Notes: generated by a model not told the origin, from the sequence alone. A stretch of 64,000 nt of DNA from Actinomadura rudentiformis (GCF_008923185.1 NZ_WBMT01000012.1:1-64000), one strand, 5' to 3'; positions 42,612-52,147 are shown, counted from the first letter of the stretch. A program made the numbers and translations.

Positions 42612-43069
42612 GTCCGTCCTTGAGATGTCCCGCGTGAGCGGGGGTTGGTGGAGTGCTCCGGCCAGGTGCAATGATCCAGCTAGGTAAAATGCGAAGACAT
42701 CGACCTCTGGGGAATAGCAGTGCGCCCTGGTGATGTTAGGCTGAATGCCGCACCAGATGCCCCGCTCGGGGCTGTGTGCTCGTCAGCCACGCGTCACCTG
42801 TTCGACCCTTCGGTCGTGTCGGTCCCGCGTACTAGGCTCCCCGACACCGTGACATCCCGTTGTCAGGCACTCCAGCGAAACTTCGGAAGTAGCGGTACGG
42901 GGGACACGCACGAGCGAACCGTCCCGACCACCATCTGGCTGTGCCCAGAAAACGCAGATCGCGGCACCATCGTGATCAGCGGAGCCCGACTCGGCGCCCC
43001 CGCCGGGCCGCATCACCGGGTTGCTTGGCCGACCGCCGGCCTACGCCCGCTCCCTGGGAAGGACCCTTA
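42612..43069 (+). promoter_or_regulatory. Long rho leader / promoter region
   Basis: 458 bp without a supported gene, separating thrB from rho. TAGGCT, a common actinobacterial -10 form, occurs near 42737 and 42833. A compact hairpin CGACC-CTTC-GGTCG is at 42803-42816. The distal part near 42990-43060 is C-rich and pyrimidine-rich, as rut-like RNA would be. rho genes often have long leaders for autoregulation; that this one does so is inference. Confidence 0.5.
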
Positions 43070-45136
43070 GTGAGCGAATCCAGCGAACTCCTTACGGACG
43101 CATCCAGCACGGCACCAGCCGCCGAGGCCACGGAGGCCGGTGGCGCGCAGGCTGCCACCCCCCGGCGCCGCCGGTCCGGCACCGGCCTGTCGGCCATGGT
43201 GCTGCCCGAGCTCAAGGCGCTCGCGTCCAGCCTCGGCATCACCGGTACGACCGGGATGCGTAAGAGCCAGCTCATCGCAGCCATTCAGGAGAAGCAGGGT
43301 GGCGCGGGGCAGGGCTCGGCCGGAGGCGAGCAAGGAGCCGCTGCCACCGTCAAGGCGGAGCGCCCGCGCCGCACCACCCGTACGGCAGCGGCCAAGCGGG
43401 ACGCCGCCGAAGACCAAGTGACCATTGCCGACGCCGCACCGGCCGTCGAGAAGCCCGCCAAGGCCGACAAGCCTGAGAAGGCCGAGAAGCCTGAGAAGGC
43501 CGAGAAGGCAGGCAAGGGCGCCACCGACAAGGCGACCGACCGGCCCGAGCGCGGCGAGCGGCAGTCCGACCGTGCTGAGCGGGGCGAACGCGGCGGCAAG
43601 TCCGACGGAGCCGGCGACGACGGTGAGGCCCAGGGCGGCCGCGACGGCGGAGGCCGTGACGGTGGCCGTCAGCGCAGCCGCAATGGCCGCGAGCGCGGCG
43701 ACGGACGCGGTGAGCGCGGCGACCGTGGAGAGCGCGGCGACCGCGGTGAACGCGGTGAACGCGGTGAACGCGGCGAGGGTCGTGGTGACCGTGGCGACCG
43801 CGGTGAGCGTGGCGACCGTGGCGATCAGCAGAGCGGCCGCCAGCGCGGCCAGGGTGGTCAGGGCGGCGGCCAAGGTGGCGGCCAGTCCGACGACGACGGC
43901 GAGGGCGGCGGCAGGGGCCGGCGCGGGCGCCGGTTCCGCGAGCGCAACCGCGGCCGCGGCGGGGGCCGTGACCGTTACGAGGAGCCGGTGATCAGCGAGG
44001 ACGACGTCCTCATCCCGGTCGCGGGCATCCTCGACATCCTCGACAACTACGCGTTCGTCCGCACCACGGGCTACCTGCCCGGCCCGAACGACGTGTACGT
44101 CTCGCTGGCCCAGGTCCGCAAGAACGGCCTGCGCAAGGGCGACGTGATCACTGGCGCGGTCCGCCAGGCCCGCGATGGCGAGCGGCGCGAGAAGTTCAAC
44201 GCCCTCGTCCGCCTCGACACCGTGAACGGCATGGAGCCCGACCAGGCCAAGGGCCGTGTCGAGTTCTCCAAGCTGACCCCGCTGTACCCGCAGGATCGGC
44301 TGCGCCTGGAGTCCGACCCGGGCATCCTGACCACGCGGATCATCGACCTCGTGTCGCCGATCGGCAAGGGCCAGCGCGGCCTGATCGTGTCGCCGCCCAA
44401 GGCCGGCAAGACGATGGTGCTCCAGGCGATCGCCAACGCGATCACCAAGAACAACCCCGAGTGCCACCTGATGGTCGTCCTGGTCGACGAGCGTCCGGAA
44501 GAGGTCACGGACATGCAGCGGACGGTGAAGGGCGAGGTCATCCACTCGACCTTCGACCGCCCGGCCGAGGACCACACCACGGTCGCCGAGCTGGCCATCG
44601 AGCGGGCCAAGCGGCTGGTCGAGCTGGGCCACGACGTGGTCGTGCTGCTCGACTCGATCACCCGTCTGGGCCGTGCCTACAACCTGGCGGCGCCGGCGTC
44701 CGGGCGCATCCTGTCCGGTGGTGTCGACTCGACCGCGCTCTACCCGCCCAAGCGGTTCTTCGGCGCGGCGCGCAACATCGAGAACGGCGGCTCGCTGACC
44801 ATCCTCGCCACCGCGCTGGTGGAGACCGGATCCCGTATGGACGAGGTCATCTTCGAGGAGTTCAAGGGCACCGGCAACATGGAGCTCAAGCTCAACCGGA
44901 GTCTCGCCGACAAGCGGATCTTCCCGGCCGTGGACGTGGACGCCTCCAGCACCCGTAAGGAAGAGATCCTCATGGCTCCGGAGGAGCTGCGGGTCGTATG
45001 GCAGCTGCGCCGCGTCCTGCACGCCCTCGACACCCAGCAGGCCCTGGAGCTCCTCATCGAGAAGATGAAGGAGACCAAGTCCAACGCCGAGTTCCTCCTC
45101 CAGGTCCAGAAGACCACGGTCTCCGACGACCGCTGA
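43070..45136 (+). CDS. rho: Transcription termination factor Rho with long actinobacterial insert
   Basis: 688 aa from GTG 43070, with GGAAGG 7 nt upstream. The N-terminal Rho_N helix (MVLPELKALASSLGITGTTG) is followed by about 240 residues of low complexity: Lys/Ala/Glu repeats (KPEKAEKPEKAEKAG), then Arg/Gly/Asp/Glu repeats (RGERGERGEGRGDRGDRGER) ending in RGRRGRRFRERNRGRGGGRD. Then come the OB-fold RNA-binding domain, Walker A PPKAGKTMVLQAI, Walker B VVVLLDSITRLGRAYN and Q/R-loop regions. The hexameric helicase ends transcription. The insert is an expected but very long disordered RNA-binding segment. Confidence 0.97.
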   Translation: MSESSELLTDASSTAPAAEATEAGGAQAATPRRRRSGTGLSAMVLPELKALASSLGITGTTGMRKSQLIAAIQEKQGGAGQGSAGGEQGAAATVKAERPRRTTRTAAAKRDAAEDQVTIADAAPAVEKPAKADKPEKAEKPEKAEKAGKGATDKATDRPERGERQSDRAERGERGGKSDGAGDDGEAQGGRDGGGRDGGRQRSRNGRERGDGRGERGDRGERGDRGERGERGERGEGRGDRGDRGERGDRGDQQSGRQRGQGGQGGGQGGGQSDDDGEGGGRGRRGRRFRERNRGRGGGRDRYEEPVISEDDVLIPVAGILDILDNYAFVRTTGYLPGPNDVYVSLAQVRKNGLRKGDVITGAVRQARDGERREKFNALVRLDTVNGMEPDQAKGRVEFSKLTPLYPQDRLRLESDPGILTTRIIDLVSPIGKGQRGLIVSPPKAGKTMVLQAIANAITKNNPECHLMVVLVDERPEEVTDMQRTVKGEVIHSTFDRPAEDHTTVAELAIERAKRLVELGHDVVVLLDSITRLGRAYNLAAPASGRILSGGVDSTALYPPKRFFGAARNIENGGSLTILATALVETGSRMDEVIFEEFKGTGNMELKLNRSLADKRIFPAVDVDASSTRKEEILMAPEELRVVWQLRRVLHALDTQQALELLIEKMKETKSNAEFLLQVQKTTVSDDR

Positions 45137-45191
45137 GTTCATGGCGAGCGCGCTCGCGTGCGCGCTGAAGTTGTTGGGTGGTGACACCCCC

Positions 45192-45228
45192 GACGCCCCT
45201 GCCCCGGCCCCCCGGCGGCAGGGGCGTC
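45192..45228 (+). terminator. Intrinsic terminator after rho
   Basis: A 12-bp perfect stem GACGCCCCTGCC / GGCAGGGGCGTC with an additional CCGG-rich top and GTTTTA downstream, 56 bp after the rho stop. Confidence 0.85.
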
Positions 45229-45246
45229 GTTTTACGTCCGCTCGTG

Positions 45247-45379
45247 TCAGCGGGCCGTTCGTCTCAGCGGGTTCGTCTCAGCGGGCCGTCCATCCCAGCG
45301 GGCCGCCCGTCCCAGCGGCCCGTCCGTCCCAGCGGCCCGTCCGTCCCAGCGGCCCGTCCGTCTCAGCGGGCCCTCCGTC
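45247..45379. repeat. 17-bp tandem repeat (about 8 units)
   Basis: Units of YCAGCGGSCCGTCCGTC start at 45247, 45264, 45278, 45295, 45312, 45329, 45346 and 45363. All are 17 bp apart except one 14-bp unit, and the three from 45312 to 45346 are nearly identical. It is non-coding, between the rho terminator and the next promoter: a minisatellite-like array. Confidence 0.85.
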
Positions 45380-45490
45380 GGGCTTGGCGGTGACCCTCGG
45401 GTCGCAATAAAGGGGGGTTAGCCCTACCCAGGGGTCGGCGGTGGGCCGGATGGTTGAGGGGAGGCGGCTGGATCAGGCTGGGATCGTACG

Positions 45491-46858
45491 GTGGACTCGG
45501 CATGGAGGGACGATGTGGGCGAGCTGAAAAGTGCCGCCTCGGGCGGCGGGGCGACCGCCGCGCGTGAGCGGAACGTGGCGGACGGGTCGTGGCGGCCGCT
45601 GGCGATGGTCCGGTCGTCGCTGTCCTGGCGTTCGGCGATCTACCTGGCGGTGAGCCTGGCGTTCGGGCTGAGCTGGTTCATCGTGCTCACCGTGGGCACG
45701 GCGCTCTCGCTCGGCCTGCTGATCATCTGGGTGGGCATCCCGCTGGGGTTGCTGCTGATGATCGCTTGGCGTGGCGGGGCGATGCTGGAACGGCTGCTGG
45801 CCAAGGCCGCGTTCGGTGTTGACATCCCGACCCCCTACCGGCAGATGCCGAAGGGCGGGAATCCGCTGCGGAAGCTGCGGGTGCTGGCCGCCGACCCCGC
45901 GACCTGGAAGGACTTCGCCTACCTGGTGTTGCTGTTCCCGATCTCGCTGGTCGAGTTCGTGGTGTCGATGGTGGTGTGGGCGGCCACCGCGACATTCCTC
46001 TTCCTGCCGGTCTGGGTCCTGGTCGACGGGGGCGTGGAGATCAACTTCGGGGTCTGGGCTTACTGGGCGGGCAATCCGCTGACCGCGTTGCCGTGGTCGG
46101 TCGTCGGCTTCGGGCTCATGCTGCTCGCGTTGTACGTGACGCGGGCGATCGCCATCGGGCACGCGTTCTACGCGCGCCTGCTGCTCGGCCCGAGCCGTTC
46201 CCAGATCGAGAACCGGGAGCTGCGGGCGCGCACCGAGCACCTCCAGGCCAGCCGGGCCAGGGGCGTGGACGCGGTGGAGGCGGAACGGCGCCGCATCGAG
46301 CGCGATCTGCACGACGGCGCCCAGCAGCGGCTGCTGGCCGTGGCCATGGACATCGGCCGCGCGCGGGCCAAGCTGGAAGATGACCCCGACGGCGCGCGGA
46401 CGCTGATCGAGCAGGCGCACGCGGGCACCAAGGAGGCCATCTCGGAGCTGCGCGACCTCGCGCGCGGCATCTACCCGGCGATCCTCACCGATCGCGGGCT
46501 GGACCCGGCGCTCTCAGGGCTGGCGGGCCGCGCTCCGGTGCCCGTCGAGGTGGAGGTCGACCTGCCGGAACGCCCGCCGGCGGCGGTGGAGAGCATCGCG
46601 TACTTCATCGTGGCCGAGTCGCTGGCCAACATCGCCAAGTACGCCCGGGCCACGCGCGCCTCCGTACGGGTCGTGCAGGAAGAGGGCTGGGTGGTCGTCG
46701 AAGTGATCGACAACGGGGTGGGCGGCGCGGTCGCGCAGCCCGACGGCGGGCTGGCAGGCCTGGCCGACCGCGCGGCCACCATCGACGGGATGCTCATCGT
46801 GGACAGCCCGCCCGGCGGGCCCACGATCATCCGCGCTGACCTGCCCTGCAGCTGGTAG
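45491..46858 (+). CDS. Two-component sensor histidine kinase (NarL-type, HisKA_3)
   Basis: About 455 aa from GTG 45491; later starts are possible. The N-terminal half is a putative membrane sensor domain (PF13796-like) with paired TM segments at about 50-95 and 140-180 and another at 205-225. The phospho-acceptor is H274 in RIERDLHDGAQQRLLAVA, followed by a HATPase_c domain (YFIVAESLANIAKYARATRA; DNGVGG; GLAGLADRA). It senses an envelope or membrane condition and passes phosphate to the response regulator encoded 70 bp downstream. It is inserted between rho and rpmE. Confidence 0.9.
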   Translation: MDSAWRDDVGELKSAASGGGATAARERNVADGSWRPLAMVRSSLSWRSAIYLAVSLAFGLSWFIVLTVGTALSLGLLIIWVGIPLGLLLMIAWRGGAMLERLLAKAAFGVDIPTPYRQMPKGGNPLRKLRVLAADPATWKDFAYLVLLFPISLVEFVVSMVVWAATATFLFLPVWVLVDGGVEINFGVWAYWAGNPLTALPWSVVGFGLMLLALYVTRAIAIGHAFYARLLLGPSRSQIENRELRARTEHLQASRARGVDAVEAERRRIERDLHDGAQQRLLAVAMDIGRARAKLEDDPDGARTLIEQAHAGTKEAISELRDLARGIYPAILTDRGLDPALSGLAGRAPVPVEVEVDLPERPPAAVESIAYFIVAESLANIAKYARATRASVRVVQEEGWVVVEVIDNGVGGAVAQPDGGLAGLADRAATIDGMLIVDSPPGGPTIIRADLPCSW

Positions 46859-46928
46859 CCCCACAGAATGATCACGGCTCGTCCGGCAGACGGAGGACTG
46901 CGGGCCGGACGAGCCCGATAATGGTGGG

Positions 46929-47576
46929 ATGCGGGTGGTGATCGCCGAAGACTCGGTGCTGTTGCGCGAAGGGCTCGTCCGGCTGCTCGGGGACGCCGGG
47001 ATCGAGACGGTGGCCACGGTGGGGGACGGGCCGAGCCTGCTCGGGATCGTCAAGGAGCACAACCCGGATCTGGCGATCGTGGACGTCCGGATGCCGCCGT
47101 CGTTCACCGACGAGGGCCTTCGGGCGGCGCTGGCGGTGCGGGAGAGCAGGCCGGGCACGCCGATCCTGGTCCTCTCGCAGTACGTGGAGGAACGGTACGC
47201 CACCGATCTCATCGGCGGCGGCACCGAGGGCGTCGGCTACCTGCTCAAGGAACGTGTCTCCGACGTCGAGGAGTTCATCGACGCCGTCCGGCGGATCGCC
47301 GAGGGCGGCACGGTGATCGACCCCGAGGTGATCGGCCAGTTGCTGGGGCGGCGGCGCGCGGGAGACCCGCTCGCGTCGCTGACGCCGCGCGAACGCGAGG
47401 TGCTGGGCCTCATGGCCGAGGGCCGCTCGAACGCCGCCATTGCGCGGCGGCTGGTCGTCTCGGACGGGGCCGTGGAGAAGCACATCTCCAACATCTTCTC
47501 CAAGCTCACTCTCCCGCCCACCGGGGATGACCATCGCCGTGTGATGGCCGTTCTGGCCTACCTGCGGGCGGGCTGA
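46929..47576 (+). CDS. LuxR/NarL-family response regulator
   Basis: A 215-aa protein: receiver domain with D52 in LAIVDVRMPP and K in YLLKERVSD, and a C-terminal GerE helix-turn-helix (LTPREREVLGLMAEGRSNAA, IARRLVVSDGAVEKHISNIF). It is the partner of the upstream kinase. Such pairs in actinomycetes regulate envelope stress or export genes; the target is unknown. Confidence 0.93.
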   Translation: MRVVIAEDSVLLREGLVRLLGDAGIETVATVGDGPSLLGIVKEHNPDLAIVDVRMPPSFTDEGLRAALAVRESRPGTPILVLSQYVEERYATDLIGGGTEGVGYLLKERVSDVEEFIDAVRRIAEGGTVIDPEVIGQLLGRRRAGDPLASLTPREREVLGLMAEGRSNAAIARRLVVSDGAVEKHISNIFSKLTLPPTGDDHRRVMAVLAYLRAG

Positions 47577-47788
47577 CCTCGCCGATCACGGGGTCGTGGA
47601 TCCACCCGGCGGGGTCATGGATCTACACCGGACAAGATCGGGAATGCCCGATGACCTCGGCACGTTCGGGTATCTGGCACACTTGGAGTGCAACCGCTGC
47701 GGTACCGGTTCACGCTTCCCACACCTCCCACGCGTCGTCGTGTGAGCTCCGGGGCGCCCGGCGACCGCCAAACGGCGAGGAGAAACCC

Positions 47789-48013
47789 ATGAAGCCCGAC
47801 ATTCACCCGACCTACGTCGTCACGACCGTGACGTGTACGTGCGGCAACACCTTCGAGACCCGCAGCACCGCCGAGAACGGCGTGATCCACGCCGACGTGT
47901 GCTCGAACTGCCACCCGTTCTACACGGGCAAGCAGAAGATCCTCGACACCGGTGGCCGCGTGGCCCGCTTCGAGCAGCGCTTCGGCAAGGGCAAGAAGGC
48001 CGACAGCAAGTAA
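47789..48013 (+). CDS. rpmE: 50S ribosomal protein L31
   Basis: A 74-aa protein, ATG 47789 with GAGGAG upstream. It is the zinc-binding (C+) form: C16 and C18 in VTCTCGNTFETRS, C37 and C40 in DVCSNCHPFYTGK. It binds the large subunit and bridges to the small one. The C+ form is usually expressed when zinc is sufficient. It starts the rpmE-prfA-prmC-tsaC group. Confidence 0.97.
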   Translation: MKPDIHPTYVVTTVTCTCGNTFETRSTAENGVIHADVCSNCHPFYTGKQKILDTGGRVARFEQRFGKGKKADSK

Positions 48014-48139
48014 GACCTCCGCTTTGCAGCGTTCGAGGCCGGCCCGGGGACCGAGGTCTCCGGGCCGCTCGAAGTTGACGAAGCGGCCGCCGCAGTGGCG
48101 GCCGGAGCCGCACCGCGGATACCGGAGCAGGGAAAAGAC

Positions 48140-49207
48140 GTGAATCTCGACGATCTGATCAGCGAATACGCCGACATCGAGGGCAGGCTCGCCGACCCGG
48201 CCGTGCATGCCGACCAGGCACTGGCGCGACGGCTGGGCAAGCGCTATGCCGCGTTGCGGCCGATCGTCGAGACGTACCGTGAGCTGGGCTCCACCGAGGA
48301 CGACCTGGCGACCGCGCGAGAGCTGGCCGGTGAGGACGAGACGTTCGCCGCCGAGGCCACCGAGCTCGACAAGCGCCGCGAGGAGCTCGAAGAACGGCTG
48401 CACCGCCTGCTGATCCCGCGTGACCCGTCCGACGACAAGGACGTGATCCTGGAGATCAAGGCGGGCGAGGGCGGCGAGGAGTCGGCGCTCTTCGCGGGCG
48501 ACCTGCTGCGCATGTATCTCCGCTATGCCGAACGCGTCGGCTGGAAGACCGAGGTCATCGACGCGCACCACTCCGACCTGGGCGGATACAAGGACGTCAC
48601 CGTCGCCGTCAAGGCGAAGGCCTCCCAGGAAGAAGGGGTCTGGACGCGCCTCAAGTACGAGGGCGGCGTGCACCGCGTCCAGCGTGTGCCCGCCACCGAG
48701 TCGCAGGGCCGCATCCACACCAGCGCCGTGGGCGTCCTCGTCACCCCCGAGGCCGAGGACGTCGACGTCCAGATCGACCCCAACGACCTGCGCATCGACG
48801 TCTACAGGTCGTCCGGCCCCGGCGGCCAGAGCGTCAACACCACCGACTCGGCGGTCCGCATCACCCACGTGCCGAGCGGCGTGGTCGTCTCGTGCCAGAA
48901 CGAGAAGAGCCAGCTCCAAAACAAGGAGCAGGCGCTGCGCATCCTGCGGTCCCGCCTGCTGGCGATGGCGCAGGAGGAGGCCGAGGCCGCCGCCTCCGCC
49001 GAGCGCAAGAGCCAGGTCCGCACGGTCGACCGCTCCGAGCGCGTGCGCACCTACAACTACCCGGAAAACCGGATCTCCGACCACCGCGTGGGCTACAAGG
49101 CGTACAACCTCGACCAGGTCCTCGACGGCGACCTGCACAACGTGACGCAGTCGCTGGTGGACGCCGACATGGAACGACGCCTGGCGGAGGCCCAGCAGTC
49201 GTCATGA
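48140..49207 (+). CDS. prfA: Peptide chain release factor 1
   Basis: A 355-aa factor that ends translation at UAA and UAG. The codon-recognition tripeptide P-A-T lies in RVQRVPATESQGRIHTSAV and the hydrolysis motif GGQ in SSGPGGQSVNTTDSAVRITH (about residue 230). GTG 48140 is preceded by a purine-rich GGAGCAGGGAAAAG. Its Gln is the substrate of the methylase encoded next, with which it overlaps by ATGA. Confidence 0.97.
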   Translation: MNLDDLISEYADIEGRLADPAVHADQALARRLGKRYAALRPIVETYRELGSTEDDLATARELAGEDETFAAEATELDKRREELEERLHRLLIPRDPSDDKDVILEIKAGEGGEESALFAGDLLRMYLRYAERVGWKTEVIDAHHSDLGGYKDVTVAVKAKASQEEGVWTRLKYEGGVHRVQRVPATESQGRIHTSAVGVLVTPEAEDVDVQIDPNDLRIDVYRSSGPGGQSVNTTDSAVRITHVPSGVVVSCQNEKSQLQNKEQALRILRSRLLAMAQEEAEAAASAERKSQVRTVDRSERVRTYNYPENRISDHRVGYKAYNLDQVLDGDLHNVTQSLVDADMERRLAEAQQSS

Positions 49208-50064
49208 ACCTGCTGCTCGACGAGATCGCCCGGGCCACCGCGCGGCTGGCCGACGCCGGGGCCGCGTCTCCCCGTGCCGACGCCGAGGAGCTGGCGGCCG
49301 CCGTGCACGGCGTGAAACGGGCAGAGCTGCACACCGTCTGCGACAGCGCGTTCGACGCCCGCTTCTGGGAGTACGTGGCGCGCCGGGAGGCAGGCGAGCC
49401 CCTCCAGCACATCACCGGCCGGGCGTTCTTCCGCTACCTGGAGCTCAAGGTGGGCCCGGGTGTCTTCGTGCCCCGCCCTGAGACCGAGGTCATGGTCGGC
49501 TGGGTCCTCGACACCCTGCGCGACATGGACGTCCAGGATCCGCTGGTCGTCGACCTCGGCACCGGATCGGCGGCGATCGCGCTCTCCATCGCCCAGGAGT
49601 CGCCCCGCGCGCGGGTGCACGCGGTCGAGAAGGATCCGACCGCGTTCGTGCACGCCACCCGCAACGTCGAGGACCTGGACGAACGCGGCCAAGTCCGCCT
49701 ACGGCTCGACGACTTCGGCGCCGCCCTGAACGAGCTGAACGGTACCGTCGACCTCGTCGTCAGCAACCCCCCGTACATCCCCATGAGCGAGTGGGAGTAC
49801 GTGCCGCGCGACGTCCGCGACCACGACCCCGGCGACGCGCTCTGGGGCGGCGGTGACGACGGCCTGGACGCCATCCGCGTGGTCGAGCGGACCGCCCGGC
49901 GGCTCCTGCGCCCCGGCGGCTACGTCGCGGTCGAGCACAGCGATCTGCAGGGCAACGCCGTCTACTGGGTGTTCGCCGAAGAGAACGGCTGGCGCGACGT
50001 CCGCAACCGCCGTGACCTGACCAACCGGGACCGCTTCGTCACGGCCCGCCTGGGGACGGACTGA
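49204..50064 (+). CDS. prmC: Release factor glutamine methyltransferase
   Basis: A 286-aa enzyme methylating the GGQ glutamine of release factors with SAM. The N-terminal helical domain ends with the GEPLQHITGRAFFRYLEL block. The SAM loop VVDLGTGSAAIALSIA and the NPPY motif in VVSNPPYIPMSEW (about residue 188) are diagnostic. Its ATG overlaps the prfA stop; it is 11 bp upstream of the tsaC gene. Confidence 0.96.
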   Translation: MNLLLDEIARATARLADAGAASPRADAEELAAAVHGVKRAELHTVCDSAFDARFWEYVARREAGEPLQHITGRAFFRYLELKVGPGVFVPRPETEVMVGWVLDTLRDMDVQDPLVVDLGTGSAAIALSIAQESPRARVHAVEKDPTAFVHATRNVEDLDERGQVRLRLDDFGAALNELNGTVDLVVSNPPYIPMSEWEYVPRDVRDHDPGDALWGGGDDGLDAIRVVERTARRLLRPGGYVAVEHSDLQGNAVYWVFAEENGWRDVRNRRDLTNRDRFVTARLGTD

Positions 50065-50075
50065 TCCGTGGAAGG

Positions 50076-50870
50076 ATGCTCAACGTGAGCCGACGTTACG
50101 ACTGCTCCGAGCCGATGGAGCGCACCCGCGGGATCGCCGAGTCCGTCTCGGCCGTACGGCGCGGTGAGCTCATCGTGCTCCCCACGGACACCGTCTACGG
50201 CGTCGGCGCGGACGCCTTCACCCCGCCCGCCGTCAACGCCCTCCTCGAAGCCAAGGGCCGCGGCCGCGAGATGCCGCCGCCCGTCCTCGTGGGCTCCGTA
50301 CGCGCCGCGACCGCCCTCATCGAGGACCTCGGCACGTACGGCCAGGACCTGATCGACGAGTTCTGGCCCGGCGCCCTCACCCTCGTCTGCCGCGCCAACC
50401 AGAACCTCCTCTGGGATCTGGGCGAGACCAAGGGCACCGTCGCCGTCCGCATGCCCATGCACGAGCTGGCCGTAGAGCTCCTCAAGGAGACCGGCCCGCT
50501 GGCGGTCAGCAGCGCCAACGCCACCGGCAAGCCCGCCGCCCGCACCATCGACGAGGCCGAGGAGATGCTGGGCGACGCGGTCTCGGTCTACCTGGACGCA
50601 GGCCCCTCCGGCCACGCCGAAGCCTCCACGATCGTCGACCTGACAGGCTCCATCCCCCGCCTCCTCCGCGCCGGCGCCATCCCCGAGGACAAAATCCGCT
50701 CCGTAGTAGGCGTCCTCCTGACCGACGAGGACGAGGACGAGGACCTGCCGACGGAGGAGCCCGAGAAGCCGTCCCTGACCAAGGACGAGGAGCCCGAGAA
50801 GCCGTCCCTGACCAAGGACGAGCCTGCGGAAGAGCCAGGCTTCTCCCTCCGCAAAGACGACAACGCCTGA
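50076..50870 (+). CDS. tsaC: L-threonylcarbamoyladenylate synthase (Sua5/YwlC/TsaC)
   Basis: A 264-aa enzyme making threonylcarbamoyl-AMP for the t6A tRNA modification. The YrdC fold has VLPTDTVYGVGADAF (about residues 34-48), the FWPGALTLVCRAN block, VAVRMPMHELAVELL and SSANATGKPAARTIDEAEE. It uses threonine, the product of the upstream pathway, with bicarbonate and ATP. The final 50 residues are an acidic tail with a perfect internal repeat of EEPEKPSLTKDE; this is not part of the fold. Confidence 0.94.
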   Translation: MLNVSRRYDCSEPMERTRGIAESVSAVRRGELIVLPTDTVYGVGADAFTPPAVNALLEAKGRGREMPPPVLVGSVRAATALIEDLGTYGQDLIDEFWPGALTLVCRANQNLLWDLGETKGTVAVRMPMHELAVELLKETGPLAVSSANATGKPAARTIDEAEEMLGDAVSVYLDAGPSGHAEASTIVDLTGSIPRLLRAGAIPEDKIRSVVGVLLTDEDEDEDLPTEEPEKPSLTKDEEPEKPSLTKDEPAEEPGFSLRKDDNA

Positions 50871-51412
50871 TCCGGCACTTCGCGCCCACTGCAATGTTGA
50901 CCTGGGCCGGAGACAGGGCGGAGACGAGGGACTGATTTCATCCCCGCTCGAAGAGTTCAAGTCCTACAGCACTGGCATCTTCATGCCGAAGCGCTGGTAT
51001 TGCGCCCGTTCAGGCTGATCAGGCGCCCCGGACCCAGCCTTCAGGCTAAAAGGGCAGGCCAGAACGGGAGTCAGCCTGTCCGGAGGCAGCCCAACTCCTG
51101 CCGTTGCCGTAGGCCGTCCCCAAGGTGCGCCGTAATTGAGTAGGCATTCAACTCGTGCACGGTAAATTGAAACGACGAAAGGCGCGGCCCAGGCGATAAC
51201 GTTCCGGGTGATCGGTGGGCCAATCTTGAACCACAGCGGCTCATTGTGTTCCATTGGCCGCCCGACAGCGCCGCCATAGCCCGCCCGGCAATAACGTCCT
51301 TGGAGTGTCCATGAGATCAATGGACACGAAAGGGCCTGCGGGTCTGGGCTAGTATTCGCGTGGGGCTCTCGTTGCTGACAGGCGTTCCGCACGGTGTAAA
51401 GGCAGGTCTTCT
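50871..51412. other. Island border with a gene remnant
   Basis: The conserved gene order stops here. Positions about 50891-51040 resemble parts of 53540-54151: a shared 5' block (ATGTTGACCTG.GC.GGAGACAGGGCGGAGACG) and a shared 3' coding end (SYSTG...KRW.C.R.G-stop here, as in the secreted-protein pseudogene). The middle is deleted. The rest, to 51412, contains no supported gene. Confidence 0.6.
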
Positions 51413-52114
51413 ATGGCTTACGCAGCCAAGTTCGGTCGAACTCATCCGACCCTGTTGATCGGCTTCAGCCTTGCGCCTCCTTTGTGGCTCCTGCTTTTGG
51501 CAATAGACCCACATGACCATGGTGGGCAGTTCGTCGTGGCGCTGCTTCTGCTGTTCTCTGCCACCCCCGCCCTCATTGTGATGGCGATTGTCTATATTAG
51601 GCGAGCGCGTAGGAGTGCGGGTTACGCCTTGAGAGTGGATGCTGATGGTGTTTACTTCGGTGCACATGAGGAGGCTGAGCCGAGGCTGTTCACTTGGGAT
51701 GAGGTAAGCGCGTTGGTTCTGTTTACTCGGCGAACCCTGGTGCTACGCGGAATTGTGAGATGTGTAGGGCTGCGTCTTCATCCATATTCTCAGGATTCCC
51801 CGGAACGGCATCTTGCGGACTTGCGTGAGGCGCAGCAACGTGAAGACCTCGAAGAGGCTGAGCGGGCCGATATTCAACGACTCATCGATCAACTTTCCCA
51901 GGGACAGCTTGAGATGGCTGTAAGTTGCCATGCGGAGGCTCGTGGTTGGCGGTATCGCTCGGACGCCCTGCGTCGGTCTTTCGAGACCCATGCCCCAGGT
52001 GTTCCGGTCGCCGTCTACTCGGACAAGGCGTACTGGGATTTGGTTGGCTGGAGAGCCGGCCGGGACAAGCTGGCCGGGATATTGGAGACTGTGGAACTGC
52101 GGAAATGGCGATAG
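51413..52114 (+). CDS. Hypothetical membrane protein
   Basis: 233 aa. Two N-terminal TM segments (TLLIGFSLAPPLWLLLLAI, VVALLLLFSATPALIVMAIV) are followed by a cytoplasmic part. That part has a PH-like beta segment (YALRVDADGVYFGAHEEAEP, FTWDEVSALVLFTRRTL) and a charged helix (LREAQQREDLEEAERADIQR). GC is lower and codon bias weaker than in the housekeeping genes, suggesting acquisition. I do not recognise the family. Confidence 0.7.
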   Translation: MAYAAKFGRTHPTLLIGFSLAPPLWLLLLAIDPHDHGGQFVVALLLLFSATPALIVMAIVYIRRARRSAGYALRVDADGVYFGAHEEAEPRLFTWDEVSALVLFTRRTLVLRGIVRCVGLRLHPYSQDSPERHLADLREAQQREDLEEAERADIQRLIDQLSQGQLEMAVSCHAEARGWRYRSDALRRSFETHAPGVPVAVYSDKAYWDLVGWRAGRDKLAGILETVELRKWR

Positions 52115-52147
52115 CGAAAGCCGCCGAAGCCACGCCAGTCATTTGGC

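Noticed and set aside
43067..45187. 706-codon minus-strand open frame
   Set aside because: Antisense to rho; its Ala/Val/Leu-rich composition is the mirror of the Rho repeats.
45247..45379. CRISPR array
   Set aside because: 17-bp contiguous units without spacers.
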